Below are positions 54,491 through 63,021 of a DNA stretch of 64,000 bases, in pieces; position 1 is the stretch's first letter; every line of letters begins with the position of its first letter. This stretch comes from Bacillus sp. FJAT-28004 (GTDB lineage Bacteria > Bacillota > Bacilli > Paenibacillales > Paenibacillaceae), in contig NZ_LGHP01000001.1 in NCBI RefSeq assembly GCF_001280845.1, positions 4,075,093-4,139,092 of the forward strand, read 5' to 3'. The notes beneath the pieces are model-generated. The model was not told where the DNA came from. It saw only the letters and a list, made by a program, of their open reading frames with translations, and made no database searches. The position numbers and the translations under genes were made by a program.

Positions 54491-55846
54491 ATGAAGTTAG
54501 TTCATCAAATTAATCTCGCATTTGGCATAGCGCTTATACTTGTTTTATCTATAACGGCGGTCTTGATTCACTTTGTTTTATTGGATCATTTTATGGTTGC
54601 GCAGAAGGAAGAATTGAAGATGGCAAGTGCTTCGCTATCAGCTACTATGATGAAAAGTGAATCTTTTGGACAAGCAACTATCGATAAACGAACTACTCTT
54701 TCTGCAAGTACGTCGCAGGTTAACTCGTCTATTGAAGCCGTCGTTACGGATGCTCAAGGCAACATTGTGGAAGATGTATTACCCATGCAGTCGGTGCAAA
54801 TAGGAACAACGTCAAGTACAAAAACATCTGCCATTTCGAGCGTGGGAAAGGTACTAGATGGATCGGATAAAGGGTTCCTTGTAGAAGTTAATGCAATTCC
54901 GCAGGGTACTTTGACGCTATTTACGCCAGTCAGCAAAATCAAAGAAATTGAGCAGGCGCTGCTCAAACGATTGCTTCTCGTATTCGGTGTGGGCGGCGTG
55001 CTTATGCTGGTGCTCAGCCACTTCATAACGAGAAAACTAATCAAGCCGCTAATGAAATTGAAAGATGAATTAACAAAGGTGAAGAGCCGTCAGTTTTCAA
55101 AGGTTAAGCGAGTGAAGGCAGGAGGGGAGATTGGTTCTGTTGCGCAGGTCGTTTTTGAAATGGCTGACGAGCTCAATCGATTTAATCGTGCGCAGAAGCA
55201 ATTTTTCCAAAATGCGTCTCATGAGCTGAAATCGCCTTTAATGTCCATTGCGGGATACACTGAAGGCATTAGAGACGGGGTTTTTGAAGGCGAAAATGTT
55301 CGCAAAGGTTTGGATATTATTTTGAGTGAAAGCGACAGATTGAAAAATCTTGTTACGGAAATGACGCTATTAGCAAAGCTGGACAGCGAGGAGGATATTT
55401 ATAAGCCCTCATTGGTTTGTTTAAAGGATTTGCTCGCCGAGACGATTGAACGTGTCAATCCCATGCTTGTCAAAAAAGGAATTACGCTTCATCCAAGCTA
55501 TGATGATCATGAACAGCTGATGGTTCAGGCAGACCAAGATAAGTTATTACAAGCACTGCTTAACGTTGTAACTAACGCGATTAGACATGCGGATAAACAT
55601 ATTTATATTAACGCTGCGATCAAGAAAGGTCGCATTGAAATATCGGTGTCCGATGATGGCGGCGGCATATCAGATGAGCTGCTTCCTTATTTATTTCATC
55701 GTTTTGTGAAAGGCAAGGATGGGGAGTCTGGATTGGGACTAGCCATAGCACGAGCGATTGTTGAACGGTGCGGCGGCCTCATTACAGCTGATAATCACAA
55801 GGGCGGCGGAGCCATATTTTCACTTGGATTTCCGATCGCCACGTGA
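54491..55846 (+). CDS. Sensor histidine kinase with HAMP domain
   Basis: A 451-residue membrane kinase. Helix 1 is about 8-30, an extracellular domain 31-155, helix 2 about 160-180, HAMP 180-232, HisKA with His244 (QNASHELKSPLMSIAGYTEG), and ATPase about 340-451 (VVTNAIRHADKH, VSDDGGGI, GESGLGLAIARAI). A GTG at 54479 is in frame, but ATG 54491 with GGGGTGG upstream gives a better start. It works with the OmpR-type regulator before it. Signal unknown. Confidence 0.92.
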   Translation: MKLVHQINLAFGIALILVLSITAVLIHFVLLDHFMVAQKEELKMASASLSATMMKSESFGQATIDKRTTLSASTSQVNSSIEAVVTDAQGNIVEDVLPMQSVQIGTTSSTKTSAISSVGKVLDGSDKGFLVEVNAIPQGTLTLFTPVSKIKEIEQALLKRLLLVFGVGGVLMLVLSHFITRKLIKPLMKLKDELTKVKSRQFSKVKRVKAGGEIGSVAQVVFEMADELNRFNRAQKQFFQNASHELKSPLMSIAGYTEGIRDGVFEGENVRKGLDIILSESDRLKNLVTEMTLLAKLDSEEDIYKPSLVCLKDLLAETIERVNPMLVKKGITLHPSYDDHEQLMVQADQDKLLQALLNVVTNAIRHADKHIYINAAIKKGRIEISVSDDGGGISDELLPYLFHRFVKGKDGESGLGLAIARAIVERCGGLITADNHKGGGAIFSLGFPIAT

Positions 55847-55870
55847 TTATATAAAAAGGTACGGATATAA

Positions 55871-55916
55871 GAAGCTTTCAACTCCACTGCTTGAGTGGGA
55901 TTGAGGGCTTCTTTTT
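55871..55916 (+). terminator. Rho-independent terminator
   Basis: GAAGCTTTCAACTCCACT pairs imperfectly with AGTGGGATTGAGGGCTTC, followed by five T residues. Confidence 0.82.
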
Positions 55917-56015
55917 GTATACATGAAGCACACTGGGTATCTTTTAGTCGTTTTTTGTCGATCCTTGGAATGACTATTTTAAATCAATAAATGGATCAAG
56001 ATAGGATGATTCCTT

Positions 56016-57560
56016 GTGTTTTCGATAATGAAATTTTTTAGAGGGAACCGCAAATCGAAGTATCGGATACCCAATCATAGTGCTTCAACTCTGCAAGATC
56101 CTCCGCTTAGTAATGTAATGTCAGCTAACATCGAATACCTTAAACAATTGTTTACGTTAACACCAGATTTAATCATAAGACAGATCCAAACGGATCAGGA
56201 AGGTAACTCTACGACACTTGTATATCTGGAGGGCTTAGTAAATAAGGAATATATACATAATAATATTTTGCATGAATTAATTAATGGTTCTCCTGAACAA
56301 TATAATCGCTTACCCGAAGTAAGTGTAGGAAAGATTCGTATCGAATGGTCTTGGGATGAAATAGAAAATGCTATTTTGCAAGGGAATAGTGTGCTTTTTG
56401 TTGAAGGACAGCCCAAAGTCTACGTTTATGATACGAAAGGTTGGCCGCAAAGAGCAGTCGAAGACTCTCGAATAGAAGCATCCCTTCGTGGGGCACATCA
56501 AAGCTTCGTAGAAACGGGGAGCCAGAACATTGCTTTGATACGCAGGTATATTCCCAATCGTGAATTGAAGATCAAGGAGCTGAGTGTAGGGCAACGCGGA
56601 AAAATAAAGCTATCCATTATGTACTTGGCTGATGTGGCTAATCCGGAGCTGCTCAAAGAGCTCGAAAAGCGAATAAATCTTATAGATATTGATGCCATTA
56701 TGAATACAGGCGAGTTAGCTGAATTCATTGAGGATAATCCGTTTTCGCCATTCCCGCAGGTTATTTTGACGGAGAAACCGGATACAACCGCATCACATAT
56801 TCTCCAAGGAAGATTTGCCGTTGTCGTGGATCGATCGCCCACTGTGTTGATTGCTCCCGTAAATTTTATTACCTTCTTTCAAAGCGTTGATGATTACAAT
56901 AGCCGCTGGTTGATTGCTTCCTTTATTCGACTTCTTCGCTTCTTTGCTTTATTTATTGCATTGTTTTTACCCTCTGCTTATATCGCGTTTATTTCATTTA
57001 ATTACGAGGTCATTCCGGTACAGCTCATTCTATCGATTGCGGAAACAAGATCACGGGTGCCATTCCCGCCTATTATAGAAGCTATTGTGATGGAAATCGT
57101 ACTTGAAATGATGAGAGAAGCAGGAATTCGTCTGCCCGCAATGATCGGTCAAACGATTGGTATTGTTGGAGGCATCATTATTGGGCAGGCGGCTGTTCAG
57201 GCAGGAATTGTAAGCAATTTCATGGTCATCGTCGTATCCACTACTGCAATAGCCTCGTTTATCATTCCGAACTATGATATGGGGGCTTCAATTAGGCTGC
57301 TAAGGTTCCCGATGATGATACTGGCTTCGATGTTTGGCATAGTGGGAATTGTCACTGGAGCGATGATATTAGTTGTGCATTTCGTTTCTTTGGAATCGCT
57401 GGGAACTCCCTACGGAAGCCCGTTAGCTCCGTGGAGATATGTTGAAATGAAGGATGTTTTTGTTCGTTTTCCTATATGGTCTATGCTCAAGCGACCCAAA
57501 AGCACGATGCCCTCACAATCCATCAGACAGAAAAATCATCGGGAGGATGAGGATTCTTGA
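56016..57560 (+). CDS. GerA-family spore germination protein (A subunit)
   Basis: A 514-residue subunit of a spore germinant receptor, in the inner membrane of the spore. A long N-terminal soluble region covers 1-290, including LVYLEGLVNKEYI, TEKPDTTASHILQGRFAVVVDRSP; four to five membrane helices lie in 300-460, with IAETRSRVPFPPIIEAIVMEI. These are hallmark GerAA segments. The start is GTG at 56016 with AGGAT upstream. The B subunit gene overlaps its end by four bases (TTGA). The germinant cannot be predicted. The gene order A-B-C and the couplings are the classical ones. I did not find a convincing sporulation sigma-G promoter. Confidence 0.95.
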   Translation: MFSIMKFFRGNRKSKYRIPNHSASTLQDPPLSNVMSANIEYLKQLFTLTPDLIIRQIQTDQEGNSTTLVYLEGLVNKEYIHNNILHELINGSPEQYNRLPEVSVGKIRIEWSWDEIENAILQGNSVLFVEGQPKVYVYDTKGWPQRAVEDSRIEASLRGAHQSFVETGSQNIALIRRYIPNRELKIKELSVGQRGKIKLSIMYLADVANPELLKELEKRINLIDIDAIMNTGELAEFIEDNPFSPFPQVILTEKPDTTASHILQGRFAVVVDRSPTVLIAPVNFITFFQSVDDYNSRWLIASFIRLLRFFALFIALFLPSAYIAFISFNYEVIPVQLILSIAETRSRVPFPPIIEAIVMEIVLEMMREAGIRLPAMIGQTIGIVGGIIIGQAAVQAGIVSNFMVIVVSTTAIASFIIPNYDMGASIRLLRFPMMILASMFGIVGIVTGAMILVVHFVSLESLGTPYGSPLAPWRYVEMKDVFVRFPIWSMLKRPKSTMPSQSIRQKNHREDEDS

Positions 57561-58654
57561 AGAAACATGGGCTAAACCAAATTACATTCATGCAGTTTAT
57601 TTTTATCATTCAAGGGTGTCAGGTGGGAACTGGGGTGTTTTCTCTCCCCAGAGACCTTGCTGAGAAAGCAGGGACCGATGGATGGATATCACTCATCCTT
57701 GGATATTGCATAAACTTGATTGCAAGCATTATTATCGTAAAGGTTTTAGAGAAATACCCTGATGACACCATTTTTGATTTGTTGATACGTCTTTTTGGCA
57801 AGTTTGTGGGAAAGGCAATGGCCCTTCCTATTATTTTGTATTTCGCTTTTTTCGTCTGGACGATATTGACATTAACGATGCTATTTATCAAGCATTGGTT
57901 TTTGCAAATAACCCCGGATTATATTGTTGTTTGTTTACTCATTGCTCCTGGATTTCTTATGGTTGGAAAAGGCCTACATGTTTTGGGGAGATACTCCGAG
58001 CTTGTTTTTTATATGACGGTTTGGATGTTTTTTCTTTTACTGTTTTCTCTGAAAGACGCGCAATGGATTCATCTCCTTCCCATTATAAAGGAAGGTTGGA
58101 GGCCTATTTTTAATGGGGTAGAGTCATCGATTTTCTCATTTCTCGGTTTTGAGATTGTGTTGGTGTTATATCCTTTTTTGAAAAAAAAGCATTTGGCTGT
58201 TCGCGGAATCGTCATAGCCAATTCGATTACTTTATTTATTTATTTAGGCGTTACCTTGATTTGCTTCGCCTACTTTAGTCCTGACGGGATTACAGACTAT
58301 AATCAGCCCCTATTTAATTTATTGAAGATGATTGAATTTCATTTTTTAGAGCGTTTTGACATGATTTTTTTGGCTCTCTATTTGTTTGTTATTTCAACGG
58401 CGTGGCTTCCTTACATGTTCGGAGCAGCCTTTGGCGCTAATTTCCTATTTGGTACAAAAAACACGGCTCCATACGGTGCTGTTATTCTATTGTCGTGCGT
58501 TGTGCTCACTGTTTTTATACACCCTTCATGGAATGAGACGGGTCAATGGTCGACATTCATAAGTAAAGTAGGAATATGGTTCGTATATGTGTGTCCTTTC
58601 TTCCTTTACCTATATGTCCGTATCTATAATCGATTTCAACGGAGTGATAGCTAG
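57557..58654 (+). CDS. GerB-family spore germination permease (B subunit)
   Basis: A 365-residue membrane protein with ten helices, related to amino acid permeases of the APC type, forming the transporter-like subunit of the germinant receptor. The N-terminus QITFMQFIFIIQGCQVGTGV and LPRDLAEKAGTDGWISLILG are typical. It starts at TTG 57557, overlapping the A gene stop (TTGA), with GGGAGGATGAGG just upstream. It is followed by the C subunit with a one-base overlap. Confidence 0.94.
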   Translation: MKKHGLNQITFMQFIFIIQGCQVGTGVFSLPRDLAEKAGTDGWISLILGYCINLIASIIIVKVLEKYPDDTIFDLLIRLFGKFVGKAMALPIILYFAFFVWTILTLTMLFIKHWFLQITPDYIVVCLLIAPGFLMVGKGLHVLGRYSELVFYMTVWMFFLLLFSLKDAQWIHLLPIIKEGWRPIFNGVESSIFSFLGFEIVLVLYPFLKKKHLAVRGIVIANSITLFIYLGVTLICFAYFSPDGITDYNQPLFNLLKMIEFHFLERFDMIFLALYLFVISTAWLPYMFGAAFGANFLFGTKNTAPYGAVILLSCVVLTVFIHPSWNETGQWSTFISKVGIWFVYVCPFFLYLYVRIYNRFQRSDS

Positions 58655-59766
58655 TGAGAGTCATTTACTTTTTTGGTCTACTGTTATCACTGTCTGTTCT
58701 TTCGGGGTGCGCGGATCGGATCGACATTGAAGATATTTCACTCGGTCTGATGATTGGAATCGATCTAGATGAGGATGAAAATCTTGTTGTTACTTCATCT
58801 AGCCCGGTGTTTGATAAGGAAGCGAAAGACAAGGAAGAGAACACAATCGTTAAGGCTGTTACGATTAGGGAATCGGTCGAACAATTGGATGCTACAATCA
58901 CTGCATTGACAAGAAGAGGCAAGGTTCAAGTGATTCTCATTGGTAAACGTGTTGTGCAGCATAAACGCTGGTTCAGAGTTATGGACACAATGTACAGGGA
59001 TGGAAAGAATACAACCGTGTCTAGGGCCATCTTGGTAGATGGACCCGTTTCAGAAATCGCTATGTCTGTACCTAAAGATAAGCCCCGTCTTCCTCTGTAT
59101 TTATTGAAACTGGTCGATACCGCACATGAGCGCAATATTACAGTTAAAACGACACTTCAAGAGCTTCATCGTCAATTTACAGAAAAAGGGACAACTCCCT
59201 TTATGACAGAGATGAAAAAAGATGGTCTAATAAAAGTAACGGGAACGGCACTTTTGGATCATATGGGTAAATATAAATTAACCTTGGATATTAACGAAAC
59301 AAAATTATTGAAAATTTTGCAGGATGAAAAGGGTGGCGTATTTTCATTTACGCTCAAGCTTCCTCAGCAGCCGGACGAGGGCTTGTCTCAAGAGAATAAA
59401 GCAAGTTTTTACCCTACGTTTATACATGTGAAGACGAAAACTAGTTATATAGATAATCATTTTAAATTTAATATTAGGGTGAAGATGGGTATTGTTATGA
59501 CAGAGCGTCTTTTTACTTTTGATGTCGAGAAGAATGCCCCCGAGCTAGAAAAACAAATAGAAGAAGAGCTTCAAAAACAAGCGCAACACTTAATTAAGAA
59601 AACGCAAGGAGCCAAAATTGATCCTATTGGATACGGTTTACATGCAAGAGCCTATGAATACGAGCATTGGAAGGAGGTCAAGGAGAACTGGGGTGAAGCA
59701 TTTTCTAAGGCGGAAGTAAATGTTAAAATGAAAATTAAAATTCAAGCAATGGGCTCGAACAGATGA
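58654..59766 (+). CDS. Ger(x)C-family germination lipoprotein (C subunit)
   Basis: A 370-residue lipoprotein: the signal ends LSVLSGCADRIDIED, so Cys18 is lipid-modified. Ger(x)C features follow: GLMIGIDLDEDENLVVTSSS, LTRRGKVQVILIGKRV, and the C-terminal domain with VNVKMKIKIQ. It starts at GTG 58654, sharing one base with the previous stop. It completes the A-B-C germinant receptor. A terminator of the dispersed type follows. Confidence 0.94.
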   Translation: MRVIYFFGLLLSLSVLSGCADRIDIEDISLGLMIGIDLDEDENLVVTSSSPVFDKEAKDKEENTIVKAVTIRESVEQLDATITALTRRGKVQVILIGKRVVQHKRWFRVMDTMYRDGKNTTVSRAILVDGPVSEIAMSVPKDKPRLPLYLLKLVDTAHERNITVKTTLQELHRQFTEKGTTPFMTEMKKDGLIKVTGTALLDHMGKYKLTLDINETKLLKILQDEKGGVFSFTLKLPQQPDEGLSQENKASFYPTFIHVKTKTSYIDNHFKFNIRVKMGIVMTERLFTFDVEKNAPELEKQIEEELQKQAQHLIKKTQGAKIDPIGYGLHARAYEYEHWKEVKENWGEAFSKAEVNVKMKIKIQAMGSNR

Positions 59767-59812
59767 TGATGGTTGAAGATTTGGATGCCGCTAGCAGCAG
59801 TTCCCGCTTAAT

Positions 59813-59846
59813 AAGCTCACAACGGAAAGAGGTTGTGGGCTTTTTT
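59813..59846 (+). terminator. Terminator, dispersed CCACAACC/GGTTGTGG type
   Basis: AAGCTCACAAC pairs with GGTTGTGGGCTT (one mismatch) around GGAAAGA, followed by T residues. It closes the germination operon. Confidence 0.85.
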
Positions 59847-59875
59847 GTTGATTAGAGAACCGAGTCAATGTAGAG

Positions 59876-59912
59876 TTGGGTATCGGTATTTGCAAAAGGG
59901 TAAAATACCCAA
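59876..59912 (+). promoter_or_regulatory. Perfect inverted repeat upstream of the LytTR gene
   Basis: TTGGGTAT (59876-59883) and ATACCCAA (59905-59912) are perfect inverted copies, 29 bases apart start to start, close to three helical turns. A TATAAT lies at 59944-59949 with a weak TTCAGC 17 bases upstream. The repeat may be an operator for the LytTR protein itself; LytTR sites are usually direct repeats, so another regulator is possible. Confidence 0.4.
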
Positions 59913-59990
59913 TTTCTGCATTCAGCATAGCAATGGGGTCATGTATAATAGATAAGTTCAATATAAATTATAGATAAACTAGGTGATAAT

Positions 59991-61088
59991 GTGGCTGTTT
60001 TGGAAATTAAAGAGTTGGAAAGATATACGGAGAATATCCTCGTATTTCCCGCTTTTCATATAGAAATTGCTCGACATGATGTGGTTGCACTCTATTCGAG
60101 CATGAATGTGCGCAATACGCTATTAGCGATGCTGACAGGAAAACTGCCGGTCTCAAGCGGAGAAATTCAAGTAAATAAAGAAGCCTATGCGAGCAATAAG
60201 AAAGCATATCTGTCGCAGCTTGGGCTGTTGCTGTTAGAAGACGGGTTTTACGAGCGGCTTTCGGTAAAAGAAAACTTTAGTTTTTTCAAAAAGTTGTATG
60301 GGTCAGACCTAGTAGTCGATGAGGTTATTCGCAGCGTTAAGCTCGATATGAAAGCAAATATGCGCATAACGAAGCTAAACCTGTCAGAGAAAAGACGAGT
60401 TCAATTTGCCCGCTTATTGTTTCAAGATCCGGCGTTGTTTGTATTTGAAGAGCCGGATCAGAACATAGACAATGAAACGAAATTGGTTTTTCAAAAAATG
60501 GTTCGAGTACTCGGGGAGAGCGGTAAAGCTATTCTCGTTCTCACCGGAAATATGGAAACGGTGCTTAGTGTGACCAGCCGTGTTTATCGTCTGGATGAGA
60601 AGGGACTAAAAGCGTTTGATGTTCAAGATACGGAGAATGCAGAGAAACCGTTGCCTTCTGATGATGCTGATCATAATGAAGAACAATCTAAAGAAGCAAG
60701 TGATGACGAACGTGAAGAAGAAGAAGAAGAGCCTATCGTTCAGCTCGTTAGATTCGAGAAAATTCCGACACGAATGAATGACAAAATTATTTTATTTAAT
60801 CCTCCGGAGATTGATTATATCGAAAGCAGTGAAGGACAAACCAATCTCTTTATTAAGGGTGAGATATATCCAACGTCTTTCAAAATTAACGAGCTAGAAG
60901 AAAGATTACAGACGTATGGTTTCTTCCGTTGTCATCGTTCGTACATCGTTAATCTGCAGAAGGTAAGAGAGGTAATAACCTTCACTCGCAATAGTTATAG
61001 CTTGGTACTTGATGATCATTTAAAGACAAACGTTCCTTTGTCAAAAACAAAAATGGCTGAGTTAAAGGAAATGATGGGACTCAAATAA
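59991..61088 (+). CDS. Transcription regulator: degenerate ABC-ATPase domain fused to LytTR
   Basis: A 365-residue cytoplasmic protein. Residues 1-205 follow the layout of an ABC ATPase, but key sites are lost: Walker A is ALYSSMNVRNTLLAML without GxGKS, the signature is LNLSEKRRVQFARLL, and Walker B is ALFVFEEPDQNID. A very acidic linker (about 215-250) leads to a LytTR DNA-binding domain 255-365 (INELEERLQTYGFFRCHRSYIVNL, IDYIESSEGQTNLF). ATP hydrolysis is unlikely; nucleotide or partner sensing is possible. The ABC exporter genes follow on the same strand (61263, 62108), so it probably controls them or interacts with their subunits. The start at 59991 is GTG with AGGTGA close upstream. Similar fusions exist in Firmicutes as far as I recall, with no established mechanism. 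Confidence 0.85.
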   Translation: MAVLEIKELERYTENILVFPAFHIEIARHDVVALYSSMNVRNTLLAMLTGKLPVSSGEIQVNKEAYASNKKAYLSQLGLLLLEDGFYERLSVKENFSFFKKLYGSDLVVDEVIRSVKLDMKANMRITKLNLSEKRRVQFARLLFQDPALFVFEEPDQNIDNETKLVFQKMVRVLGESGKAILVLTGNMETVLSVTSRVYRLDEKGLKAFDVQDTENAEKPLPSDDADHNEEQSKEASDDEREEEEEEPIVQLVRFEKIPTRMNDKIILFNPPEIDYIESSEGQTNLFIKGEIYPTSFKINELEERLQTYGFFRCHRSYIVNLQKVREVITFTRNSYSLVLDDHLKTNVPLSKTKMAELKEMMGLK

Positions 61089-61262
61089 GCGCGATTCGCT
61101 GAATTGGATGCTCCAAACAACGTTAATATTGCGCTATTCAGCTCCAAATAAGCACCATTCACCCCTTTATATGCTCCATTCGATGGGATTATAATGCGCC
61201 GCTGCTGGATCTGTCCTAAGATGAAGGCAGAACAGCAAACGAAAGCGGAGGTTGAAAGCGGA
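61089..61262 (+). promoter_or_regulatory. Leader of the ABC exporter with three GCTCCA repeats
   Basis: The gap holds three spaced copies of a GCTCCA element (GATGCTCCAAACAACG, CAGCTCCAAATAAGC, TATGCTCCATTCG) between about 61108 and 61182, and a TATAAT at 61190-61195 directly behind them without a clear -35. The placement suggests activator sites for the LytTR protein upstream of a weak promoter; this is inference. Confidence 0.35.
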
Positions 61263-62111
61263 ATGGAAAATATAATTGAAGTGACTTCATTAGAGAAATC
61301 ATTTTCGAATTCAAGGGCATTAAAGGACGTTTCCTTTAACGTGAGGAAAGGTGAAATTTTCGGATTTCTTGGTCCGAGCGGATCGGGCAAAACGACTACG
61401 ATAAAAATATTAACCGCGCAGTTAAAACAGACATCAGGGAACGCATACGTGTTCGGAGTACCTGCAAGTCAATTGCAGCAAGCGAAGTATCGTCAAAAAA
61501 TGGCGGTGCTTACAGACAACACATCATTGTATGGCCGCTTATCCATCTATGATAATTTGAAGCTGTACTGTGACTTATATGATGTACCTGTCAGCCGAAT
61601 TCAAGAGGTGCTCCAAATGGTTAATTTGGAGCAGGAGAGCAAAAAAGTAGTATCGAAGCTATCCAAGGGTATGACCCAAAGAGTAGTATTGGCAAGAGCT
61701 TTTCTACATGAGCCGGAGCTGCTGTTTCTAGATGAGCCGACCTCGGCACTGGACCCTGTAAACACCAAACATATTTATGAAGGCTTACTGAAGCTGAGAG
61801 CGAAGGGCTCGACTATTTTCTTGACGACACATGATATGGCCGAGGCTGAAACATTATGTGATCGCGTTGCTTTTCTGAATAACGGCACGATTCAATTGCT
61901 TGATGCGCCGAAGAAGCTGCGTGAGCTGCATAGTGATGACACGATTACTATAGAGTTGACCGATGGTGCTACCGTTGTCGTACCTAAGGGCGCTAAGGGA
62001 GCACAGCAGGTGTTTGAATATATGAGCGCGAACCGAGTGAAGACGATTCATTCTAATTATCCGACACTTGGCGATATTTTCGTAGAAGTAACAGGGAGGA
62101 AACTATCATGA
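61263..62111 (+). CDS. ABC transporter ATP-binding protein
   Basis: A 282-residue ATPase: Walker A LGPSGSGKTTT, Q-loop LTDNTSLYGRL, signature LSKGMTQRVVLA, Walker B LLFLDEPTSALDP and H-loop LTTHDMAEAE. It belongs to the drug/peptide or Natural-type exporter class (CcmA-like). The frame extends to 61194, but GGAGGT at 61247-61252 is ten bases before ATG 61263, giving MENIIEVTSLEKSF, so this start was chosen. It overlaps the permease gene by ATGA. Substrate unknown. Confidence 0.92.
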   Translation: MENIIEVTSLEKSFSNSRALKDVSFNVRKGEIFGFLGPSGSGKTTTIKILTAQLKQTSGNAYVFGVPASQLQQAKYRQKMAVLTDNTSLYGRLSIYDNLKLYCDLYDVPVSRIQEVLQMVNLEQESKKVVSKLSKGMTQRVVLARAFLHEPELLFLDEPTSALDPVNTKHIYEGLLKLRAKGSTIFLTTHDMAEAETLCDRVAFLNNGTIQLLDAPKKLRELHSDDTITIELTDGATVVVPKGAKGAQQVFEYMSANRVKTIHSNYPTLGDIFVEVTGRKLS

Positions 62112-62818
62112 CATTTTCAATGAAGCGTGTACTGGCTATTTTGCAGAAAGACTATAAAGACGTATCCCGAAATTTGTATGTTACTTCAACCATATTCATG
62201 CCGTTACTTTTAGCTGCATTTTACGGAAACATGGGTGATATGACAATTTATACGCAATATATGATCATTAATATGACGTTTATTATGGTAGGAGCCTATG
62301 TTCAATCGGCATTAGTCGCAGAAGAGAAAGAAAAAAACACGCTGCGTGGACTTACGCTGTCACCTGCTAGTATTTATGAGATCTTTTTAGGGAAAAGTTT
62401 GTTAAGCATGATTGCGACCGGGGCTGTATTGCTTGGATCGATCTACTTGCTTGGGTATAGTCCTGCTAACACGCTCGTTATCGGTATTGCACTATTATTA
62501 TCCTTGGTTTTTTATGTAGGGGTAGGCACATTTGTCGGATTGCTGACAAAGTCGGTTATGGAGGCTTCGGTTGCTATTTTGCCGCTAGTAGTTGTTTTTA
62601 CTTGGGGAACTTCTCTCTCCATGTTTGCTGATGCGTTTCCGTTATTGTCCATCGTCTCCTATTTGCCAAATGCGCAGCTTGTAGAGTTGGCAAACGAAGT
62701 GGAAAAGGGTGTAGGCTTCGCGGATGTTTGGCCTTACTTAGCCGTTATTGCGCTATGGATTGTTGGTATCTACTTATTGTGTGCATATTTTTACAAGAAA
62801 CGTATGGTCGATGCTTAG
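62108..62818 (+). CDS. ABC-2 type transporter permease
   Basis: A 236-residue membrane protein with six helices of the ABC-2 type. It contains ALVAEEKEKNTLRGLTLSPAS, the usual cytoplasmic motif before the third helix. The start overlaps the ATPase stop (ATGA), so the subunits are made together. With the ATPase it forms an exporter, substrate unknown, probably a drug, peptide or lipid. A hairpin follows. Confidence 0.9.
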   Translation: MTFSMKRVLAILQKDYKDVSRNLYVTSTIFMPLLLAAFYGNMGDMTIYTQYMIINMTFIMVGAYVQSALVAEEKEKNTLRGLTLSPASIYEIFLGKSLLSMIATGAVLLGSIYLLGYSPANTLVIGIALLLSLVFYVGVGTFVGLLTKSVMEASVAILPLVVVFTWGTSLSMFADAFPLLSIVSYLPNAQLVELANEVEKGVGFADVWPYLAVIALWIVGIYLLCAYFYKKRMVDA

Positions 62819-62851
62819 AAGCTATTGATGATATGTACAACAGCAAACACA

Positions 62852-62873
62852 ACCCGGTCGCATGCGGCCGGGT
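62852..62873 (+). terminator. Hairpin after the ABC exporter
   Basis: ACCCGGTCGCATGCGGCCGGGT folds into a GC-rich hairpin, followed by only ATTTCT, so termination may be partial. Confidence 0.65.
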
Positions 62874-63021
62874 ATTTCTGCATGAGGCTAAATGTAAAAA
62901 CAAGTAGAAGGATAGAAATGTAAATTCGAATCGAATAATTGTAAGTAAACGAATTCTCATGCATAATTGGTTTATATTGTTATAGCGCTTATATTTATTT
63001 TTACAGACTGGAGAGGCTTCG

